62,308 bases of DNA, taken from positions 1 through 62,308 of the forward strand of contig JASJDR010000040.1 of the NCBI GenBank assembly GCA_030065615.1, read 5' to 3'. This DNA comes from Xenococcus sp. MO_188.B8 (GTDB taxonomy: Bacteria; Cyanobacteriota; Cyanobacteriia; Cyanobacteriales; Xenococcaceae). Position numbers and translations under genes: made by a program. This document shows positions 56,497 to 62,308 of the stretch, in pieces; the stretch's first letter is position 1, and each line of letters opens with the position of its first letter. A model generated the notes under the pieces. That model did no database searches, was not told where the DNA came from, and was given only the letters and a program-made list of their open reading frames with translations.

Positions 56497-57867
56497 ATGG
56501 TAAGTTTAAACCCCAGTTCGAGCTTTAGTTTAAAAATTCAGATCGAAATTCCTAATCGTCCTGGTACTCTAGCATCAGTTATGAGCGCGATCGCGTCTAA
56601 AGGTGGTAGTTTGGGCGATATTTCCCTCTTACAACGTAATCACAAATATACTCAGCGAGAACTTACCGTAGATGCCTCTAGTAATGAAAATGCCGAAGCG
56701 ATCATTACGACCCTAGAAAGTCTGCCCAAAGTTAAAGTAATTAGCTACAGCGATCGCACTTTTGCCATTCATCAAGGGGGCAAAATCCGCATTGAGAGCA
56801 AATTGCCCCTCAAGTCACAATCAGATCTGGCAATGGCTTACACTCCTGGGGTAGGCAGAATTTGTAGAGCGATCGCATCAGCTCCAGAACAGGTTTATGC
56901 TCTGACAATTAAGAGTAATACCGTAGCCGTGATAACTGATGGCAGTGCCGTCTTAGGATTGGGAAATCTTGGACCAGAAGCCGCACTTCCGGTCATGGAA
57001 GGTAAAGCATTATTGTTTAAGGAGTTTGCGGGGTTAGATGCTTTTCCCGTTTGCTTAGATACTCAAGATACGGACCAAATTATTGAGACAATTAAGCATA
57101 TTGCACCCGTTTTTGGCGGCATTAATATTGAGGATATCGCCGCACCTCGTTGTTTTGAAATTGAAAAAAGACTCAAGGAAGAATTAGATATTCCCGTATT
57201 TCATGATGATCAACATGGTACCGCGATCGTGGTCTTGGCAGCATTATATAATGCCCTCAAAGTAGTCGGCAAAGAACTAGAAGAAGTCACAATTGTCATT
57301 AATGGTGCTGGGGCAGCAGGGATTGCCGTGGCTCGATTATTAAAAAAAGCAGGTGCTGACAAGATTATGCTTTGTGACTCCAAAGGTATTATTTCGCAAG
57401 ATCGCCAAGATCTAAATCCTCAAAAACGAGAATTAGCGGCAACTTCAGCTGGTACTTTAACCACTGCTTTGGATGGGGCTGATGTTTTCTTAGGACTTAG
57501 TGTACCAGGGGTGGTTAACCCAGAAATGATCTATTCTATGACCAGGGATGCGATCGTTTTTGCGATGGCAAATCCGATTCCCGAGATCCAGCCAGAGTTA
57601 ATCTATGATGATGTAGCAGTTATGGCAACAGGACGGAGCGATTATCCGAATCAAATTAATAATGTTTTAGCATTTCCGGGGATATTTCGTGGTGCTTTGG
57701 ATTGTCGAGCCAGAGAAATTACGACTAATATGTATCTGGAAGCAGCTAAAGCGATCGCAGCTTTAATTGATCCCCAAGATTTGGATCGAGAACATGTTAT
57801 TCCTTCTGTCTTCGATCCTAGAGTTGCTTCAGCTGTGGCTACCGCAGTTCGTAAGGCACATATTTAG
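56497..57867 (+). CDS. NAD-type malic enzyme with N-terminal ACT domain
   Basis: The 456-residue protein has an ACT domain at 1-90 (LKIQIEIPNRPGTLASVMSA) and a malic enzyme at 95-456. The enzyme carries AMAYTPGVGRICRAIA, DGSAVLGLGNLGPEA, PVFHDDQHGTAIVVLAALYN and NGAGAAGIAVARLLKKAGA for dinucleotide binding. It also has FAMANPIPEIQPEL. Malate is oxidatively decarboxylated to pyruvate. ACT fusions allow control by a small ligand, likely an amino acid. Together with pckA and ppsA at 35-40 kb it could close a malate/oxaloacetate/pyruvate/PEP loop (inference). Confidence 0.93.
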   Translation: MVSLNPSSSFSLKIQIEIPNRPGTLASVMSAIASKGGSLGDISLLQRNHKYTQRELTVDASSNENAEAIITTLESLPKVKVISYSDRTFAIHQGGKIRIESKLPLKSQSDLAMAYTPGVGRICRAIASAPEQVYALTIKSNTVAVITDGSAVLGLGNLGPEAALPVMEGKALLFKEFAGLDAFPVCLDTQDTDQIIETIKHIAPVFGGINIEDIAAPRCFEIEKRLKEELDIPVFHDDQHGTAIVVLAALYNALKVVGKELEEVTIVINGAGAAGIAVARLLKKAGADKIMLCDSKGIISQDRQDLNPQKRELAATSAGTLTTALDGADVFLGLSVPGVVNPEMIYSMTRDAIVFAMANPIPEIQPELIYDDVAVMATGRSDYPNQINNVLAFPGIFRGALDCRAREITTNMYLEAAKAIAALIDPQDLDREHVIPSVFDPRVASAVATAVRKAHI

Positions 57868-57919
57868 GCATATTTTATATTTAACAGTTATCTTTTGTTA
57901 GTTAATATTTTGAAAAATA

Positions 57920-58765
57920 ATGCTTAACGATACTTCAAATATTCCAGAGATTTCAGATATTCCAGAAGCGACCAGAGAAACTATTGCTCCCAAAACTGCT
58001 TCATCGTTTTCCGTCGTACGCTTAGGTGTGGCAGGAGTTGTCATCGGAGTAATTGTGATCGCGATTATTGCCTTATTGGTTCGTCCATCGAAACAGATAT
58101 CAGAACCTGTTTCTCAGGAAGTTATTCCTCAGCAACCTGATGCCGCAACGGAATTGCCAGCTGAATCTAATCCCGTAGAGGTTGAAGAGAAAGAAGTGGC
58201 AGCAACAGAGACAGAAGCAGAAACAGAAGCAGAGACAGTAGATAATATCTTAGGACATTTACCCTATGAACAAGTTGCCGAATCAGAATTATCGCCCATT
58301 ACCGCTGATGGCAGCATTCGCTTGCACAAAGCTGCAGCCAATAAATTTATGGAAATGCAAGGAGCAGCCAGAAATCAAGGGATAATCCTGACTCCTCTCT
58401 CGGGATTTCGCTCGGTAGAGGATCAAGATTATTTATTTTTTGATGTCAAAGAACAAAGAGTTCAAGATGCGACTAAAAGAGCAGAAGTAAGTGCCCCTCC
58501 TGGTTATAGTGAACATCATACTGGTTATGCTATAGATATTGGTGATGGCAAAGTTCCCGCCACTAATGTCAGTCCCAATTTTGAAAAGACAGCAGCTTTT
58601 CGTTGGTTAGAAGAAAATGCGGCGCGTTATAGTTTTGAATTATCTTTTCCCCCTGATAATCCCCAGGGAATTAGTTATGAGCCATGGCATTGGCGGTTTG
58701 TTGGCGATCGCAAAAGTCTAGAAACTTTTTATAAAGCACGGAAGCTAAAAATTGATGATAAATAA
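57920..58765 (+). CDS. VanY-type D,D-carboxypeptidase (M15B)
   Basis: The 281-residue protein has one membrane helix (about 34-55) as an anchor, then a Glu/Thr-rich linker (65-110) and a M15B peptidase domain. Zinc and catalytic residues are seen in GYSEHHTGYAIDIGD (His and Asp) and in EPWHWRF (Glu and His). GFRSVEDQDYLF lies on the strand ahead. It trims D-Ala from cell-wall peptides in the periplasm. It follows the malic enzyme gene by 52 bp, a spacing that allows cotranscription without a clear functional tie. Confidence 0.9.
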   Translation: MLNDTSNIPEISDIPEATRETIAPKTASSFSVVRLGVAGVVIGVIVIAIIALLVRPSKQISEPVSQEVIPQQPDAATELPAESNPVEVEEKEVAATETEAETEAETVDNILGHLPYEQVAESELSPITADGSIRLHKAAANKFMEMQGAARNQGIILTPLSGFRSVEDQDYLFFDVKEQRVQDATKRAEVSAPPGYSEHHTGYAIDIGDGKVPATNVSPNFEKTAAFRWLEENAARYSFELSFPPDNPQGISYEPWHWRFVGDRKSLETFYKARKLKIDDK

Positions 58766-58797
58766 TTGGCTCAATTATCATCTATTATTCTCATAGC

Positions 58798-59577
58798 TTA
58801 ATAAAGCTCAAGTAGTTTTTTGATGGTTATTTCTGGAAGGGGAATAGTTTTAGTTGTTCCTAGAGAAAGAGATAAATCCTGATACCTAGCGAAAGCAAGG
58901 TCTTTTTGAGCCAGAGAAATTGTAATAGCTGGTATGTTAGTCAGAATTTGTCGGATCTGATTCTCGACAGTTGCGACCATGTCTATTGATAATGGACTGT
59001 GGATCGTGCCTAATCTAAGATAGAAATCATTATCAACGCTGTCAGCTTTACTATGATATTTATGCAAAAGATTGAATTTTTGAGCATCCCGACGTAGCTG
59101 ATCTAAATCTAGGGTGATTAGGTCATCTTTTTTTGTCCAACCAATCAATACTGGAATATAGGTTGTATCATCAACTTTTTGTAATTGAAAAGAACGCCCA
59201 TAAGGATGTTGATTGCGACTGAGAAAATTATAATCGCGATCGCATTTATAGCCGCCAAAACAAATATTGAAAGGTAACAAACTACAATTTTGCAGATATT
59301 TCAGCCAGTTATCGCAATCTAGATAACGAATTTCATTTCTTCTAAGATAAAACCATTTACTAATTATGCCCGCTGCTGTTTTTGAGCCTTCACAGCCTAG
59401 AACAGTAGCATGTACTTGTGCCATTTGATAGGGAGCAAATCCCTGTAGTTGCGATAAATAACTTTGGATGTTTTTAATTAATTGATTCAAGGGAGCTGGT
59501 TTGTCACCATAAAAAGCTACTAAACTAATATTAGAAACTTCTAAGGTAAAAGGAAGTTGCTGCGGCAAATGCATCAC
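58798..59577 (-). CDS. Hypothetical protein, possible 2H-phosphoesterase fold
   Basis: A 259-residue soluble protein with no signal peptide. QVHATVLGCEG near residue 76 and GTIHSPLS near 203 are two His-centred strands, similar in spacing to the H-x-(T/S) pair of 2H phosphoesterases. The second is HSP rather than HxT, so the call is weak. Conserved Cys-rich parts (FNICFGGYKCDRDYNF) are not explained. The start is MMHLPQQLPF. It converges on the VanY gene and runs away from tpiA. Confidence 0.45.
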   Translation of the reverse strand: MMHLPQQLPFTLEVSNISLVAFYGDKPAPLNQLIKNIQSYLSQLQGFAPYQMAQVHATVLGCEGSKTAAGIISKWFYLRRNEIRYLDCDNWLKYLQNCSLLPFNICFGGYKCDRDYNFLSRNQHPYGRSFQLQKVDDTTYIPVLIGWTKKDDLITLDLDQLRRDAQKFNLLHKYHSKADSVDNDFYLRLGTIHSPLSIDMVATVENQIRQILTNIPAITISLAQKDLAFARYQDLSLSLGTTKTIPLPEITIKKLLELY

Positions 59578-59690
59578 TTAATTATTTATTACTTATTACT
59601 TACTAATTACTTATTATTTATTACTTTCGCACGGTGGCACTAGCCTTAACCTCACCTTTGGTCGTAAACTGAAGTTTGCAAAAAAAATCT
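59578..59690. repeat. ATTACTTATT-type repeats and tpiA leader
   Basis: Short ATTACTTATT repeats fill the spacer between divergent genes. The start of tpiA is GTG at 59705. Confidence 0.4.
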
Positions 59691-59704
59691 AAATAGAACA
59701 AGCT

Positions 59705-60430
59705 GTGCGAAAAATAGTAATTGCTGGGAACTGGAAAATGCACAAGACTCAAACAGAGTCTTTAGAATTTGTGCAAGAATTTAAATCCGCGCTCAAAAAT
59801 GCTGATGAGGGTAGAGAAATTATATTATGTACTCCCTTTACTTCTCTATCAATTATGTCCAAAAATCTTCACGGTAGTAGAATTAAACTAGGGGCACAAA
59901 ATATTCACTGGGAGGATCAAGGTGCTTATACAGGAGAGATTTCCGGCAGTATGTTAACCGAGATTGGCATCAACTATGTCGTAATCGGTCATAGTGAACG
60001 CCGCCAATATTTTGGGGAGACTGACGAAACTGTCAATTTACGTATCAAAGCAGCTCAAAAACATGGCCTGACCCCCATTCTTTGCGTTGGCGAAACCAAA
60101 GGACAAAGAGACGCGGGAGAAACTGAAAATATTATAATCAATCAGTTAAAAAAAGATTTAGTTGATATAGACCAAAATAATTTAATTATTGCCTATGAAC
60201 CAATTTGGGCAATTGGCACCGGAGATACTTGTGAATCTGCAGAAGCAAATCGAGTTATTGGGATTATTCGTCAACAATTAAATAATAAAAATGTCCCTAT
60301 TCAATATGGTGGGTCTGTAAAACCTAATAATATTGATGAAATCATGGCACAATCAGAAATCGACGGCGCATTAGTAGGTGGCGCTAGCCTTGACCCTGAT
60401 AGTTTTGCCCGGATTGTTAATTATCAATAA
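59705..60430 (+). CDS. tpiA: Triosephosphate isomerase
   Basis: The 241-residue protein starts with GTG. It shows all classical TIM residues: AGNWKMHKT with catalytic Lys near 11, [14 protein letters not shown] with the electrophilic His, [11 protein letters not shown] with the Glu base, and [10 protein letters not shown] with the [11 protein letters not shown] phosphate loop. It interconverts glyceraldehyde-3-phosphate and dihydroxyacetone phosphate in the Calvin cycle and glycolysis. The length is normal. It is a single gene, with a terminator-like hairpin downstream. Confidence 0.97.
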   Translation: MRKIVIAGNWKMHKTQTESLEFVQEFKSALKNADEGREIILCTPFTSLSIMSKNLHGSRIKLGAQNIHWEDQGAYTGEISGSMLTEIGINYVVIGHSERRQYFGETDETVNLRIKAAQKHGLTPILCVGETKGQRDAGETENIIINQLKKDLVDIDQNNLIIAYEPIWAIGTGDTCESAEANRVIGIIRQQLNNKNVPIQYGGSVKPNNIDEIMAQSEIDGALVGGASLDPDSFARIVNYQ

Positions 60431-60444
60431 AGTATTTAGGGATC

Positions 60445-60474
60445 TTGGGGCTACGTAATTTCTTATTGCCCCAA
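60445..60474. terminator. Hairpin between convergent tpiA and the 60.5 kb gene
   Basis: Arms TTGGGGC (60445-60451) and GCCCCAA (60468-60474) with a 16-base loop. Probable terminator, though no long T-run follows. Confidence 0.5.
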
Positions 60475-60543
60475 CTCCCTCTACTTACCTAAAAGGAATG
60501 GGGAACAAAAAAAAGAAACTATAATTTTCAAACTAGAAGCAGT

Positions 60544-62055
60544 TTAACTTGGTTGCTCAATCAAATCCATCACTTTTAAATAAGCAGGATCATCTGGTTG
60601 CACTTCCCGCTCCTCAAGTCCATCATCGTTATAAATAGCTTTTCTAGCATTATCTGCGACAACAGCATTAGAAAGTAATTCCAAGGCATCAGATCGCTCA
60701 ATATTGTTTAATGCTTCTATATATTTGCGACTATTAGACGGTCTTACTGATTCTTGGCAATAATTTGACAATTGCCGACTCTTAGTAATAACTTCAAAAG
60801 CGAAATCTTTTTCTTCACCACTACCATATAAAACCTTATAAAGAAGATTGACCATCGTAGCATCATGGCTTTGTATTGAGTATTTCTCTTCAATTTGCGG
60901 CCAATATCTCAAAGCTTTTAATCCTTCCAAAGCACCTTTGTTCAAACCCGACTCTTCACACCATTGCTCAAATTCTTCAATGTTCAAAGGACAACGACCA
61001 TATTCAATTATTCCTCTGGCTAAAGCTTGACCTGCCTGGAAGTTTCTGGTGGGCTGCCCTGAGACCGGAAGCATCATACTGCCTCGCACATCAGCTACCA
61101 TAGCCGTCAATTGGGTAAAAGTATGATCTCTAACTCTTTCTCTATAACCACCTCGATTCAGGGTTGCTTCAATACTCGGTACCCCATATCCTAATTCTGT
61201 CAAAGCTATAGTTTGCTGAGAATAAAGTTTTTGACGATCTTTCCTCAACATCGAAACCGTTGCTGCTTGGTCAAGACATTGATTTAGTAGTAAGGTCAGC
61301 AAGGTAGGTAGAATCCCTGGATTTTGTTGATGATATTCATAGCTAAATCCCGCAAAAATCGATGCCATATTTTTTGCAGCTTTAATATATTGGGCTTCCA
61401 CATTATGAATACCTGGGGAAACCTGAATGTTGGGGGAAAGTTTATTCAGCATATGTGCCCCAATTAACGCGATTAGGGCATTAGGATGACAAAAGTTGGC
61501 AGTAAAGCTATCTAGAGGATCTCGCAAAGCACCGTGGCGGTGAAAACCTGAGAAAAAAGCTAAATTGGGATTTTTCTCGCATAGGACATAAGATTCATTT
61601 TTTTCGTCGTCGTGACTATAAGAGCCTGCAAGACAACCCAATACTACGTTATTACGATTGAGTTGCTTTCTGATGTTACAGGCTTCGGCAAGATCCTGTT
61701 CGATATATTTACTATTAGCCGTCAAAATGACCAAATCACATTTCAGCATCAAATATTCCAAGTCATTGGTAACTAATTGATTTTTTTCGCTGTGGCAGGC
61801 CATCCGATGCATTTTCGCTACATGCTTCGGGTCCATACCCTTGATTGCTTCAACTGAAAATGCCCCCATAAGTTCCCTTCTAGGACGAGGAGCTAGCAAT
61901 AGGGATTTTTCAGTGTTTTGCATTGCTGAATTGTAAGCAAGGGAGCCTGGATAGAGACCAATGCTATAAAATCCAATTTTACCTTGATTCAGTTGGCGAA
62001 TACGTTGTTTAATGCTTTTTTTATCTAATGAATTATCAAAGAAACTATTTTGCAT
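60544..62055 (-). CDS. Uncharacterised 503-residue protein, dehydrogenase-like in part
   Basis: The protein has FYSIGLYPGSLAYNSAMQ near residue 29 and LDLVILTANSK-type strands (KCDLVILTANSKYIEQ). It also has a helical core with VSPGIHNVEAQYIKAAKNMA and SIFAGFSYEY. This resembles the Rossmann half plus helical half of glycerol-3-phosphate or 6-phosphogluconate dehydrogenases, but the GxGxxG motif is not plain. The later half (280-503) is helical and unknown. The gene looks intact, with a good composition. I would not assign an activity. Confidence 0.6.
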   Translation of the reverse strand: MQNSFFDNSLDKKSIKQRIRQLNQGKIGFYSIGLYPGSLAYNSAMQNTEKSLLLAPRPRRELMGAFSVEAIKGMDPKHVAKMHRMACHSEKNQLVTNDLEYLMLKCDLVILTANSKYIEQDLAEACNIRKQLNRNNVVLGCLAGSYSHDDEKNESYVLCEKNPNLAFFSGFHRHGALRDPLDSFTANFCHPNALIALIGAHMLNKLSPNIQVSPGIHNVEAQYIKAAKNMASIFAGFSYEYHQQNPGILPTLLTLLLNQCLDQAATVSMLRKDRQKLYSQQTIALTELGYGVPSIEATLNRGGYRERVRDHTFTQLTAMVADVRGSMMLPVSGQPTRNFQAGQALARGIIEYGRCPLNIEEFEQWCEESGLNKGALEGLKALRYWPQIEEKYSIQSHDATMVNLLYKVLYGSGEEKDFAFEVITKSRQLSNYCQESVRPSNSRKYIEALNNIERSDALELLSNAVVADNARKAIYNDDGLEEREVQPDDPAYLKVMDLIEQPS

Positions 62056-62308
62056 TACTTTGTATTTTTAAAAATTCTGCTCTATGCAAAGCCTGGTTAG
62101 GCTTAAACAGCATTGTATAGTATGGAGCGATACTCTCAAAATTAGACTGCTTGGGTAAGTACGCTTAACCTTAATTCCCTGCTTTATAATTCCTAGACAA
62201 AACTAGACAATCTAGATTATCTGTTGATTACTTCTTGCTTCATAATAGTAACGTCGGCGTTATCTACTTCACAAGCTTTCACGGACAAGCCGTCCGCATA
62301 GTGAGCTA
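62056..62308. other. Right-edge region without a recognised gene
   Basis: About 250 bp up to the window end. A small CGGAC-AAGC-GTCCG-type stem lies at 62281-62296. It may hold the promoter of the 60.5 kb gene. No gene seen. Confidence 0.4.

Overview
This 62.3 kb window comes from a cyanobacterial chromosome. The evidence is the low GC content, many HIP1 octamers (GCGATCGC), heptameric tandem repeats (STRRs), a COP23 gene, a kinase fused to a GUN4 domain, a cyAbrB regulator, a fused modBC gene, and several Uma2/DUF433/pentapeptide-type genes. The mix of small mobile repeats and gene remnants fits a large coccoid or colonial genome such as the Pleurocapsales. That placement is an inference, because no rRNA or marker gene is present. 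I saw no tRNA, rRNA or CRISPR array.

Layout. 0-6.5 kb (minus): the first bases of an unknown gene, a membrane-anchored NACHT/HEAT NTPase, and a large YdiJ-type FAD/Fe-S dehydrogenase. 7-15 kb: a permease, a pentapeptide protein, a methyltransferase and a Uma2 nuclease, with a patch of decayed genes (an interrupted small ORF, a YcxB remnant, a NarL receiver remnant). 15-25 kb (mostly plus): J-domain/TPR protein, HisZ, Ser/Thr kinase-GUN4, COP23, and a 1534-residue double trypsin-like protease with about 25 TPRs. 25-28 kb: DUF1643, toxin-antitoxin remnants and a dead transposase carrying three short repeat insertions.

28.6-34.5 kb holds the clearest pathway: a methyltransferase, two molybdenum-storage-protein subunits (mosB-like and mosA-like), modA, and a fused modBC. 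This would be a molybdate import and storage unit, with a 10-bp-arm inverted repeat just upstream as a candidate operator. The modBC gene carries about 370 bp of palindrome-rich sequence inserted in frame in its TOBE domain. 35-40 kb: a small membrane protein, ATP-type PEP carboxykinase and PEP synthase, linking oxaloacetate, PEP and pyruvate. An ACT-malic enzyme lies further on at 56.5 kb.

40-47 kb: two orphan antitoxin-like genes, then a LRR-Roc-COR (ROCO) gene and a two-domain coiled-coil gene, each open from end to end except for one in-frame TGA, and a paralogous membrane protein. 47.5-52.4 kb: nucleoside hydrolase, glycosyltransferase, CbiB, GFA protein, Rrf2 regulator, cyAbrB. 52.5-55.8 kb encodes the most unusual protein, a single chain joining a nucleoside-hydrolase-like domain, a GH9 cellulase and a complete expansin (DPBB plus CBM63). 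56.5-62.1 kb: malic enzyme, VanY-type peptidase, a hypothetical protein, TpiA and a large uncharacterised protein.
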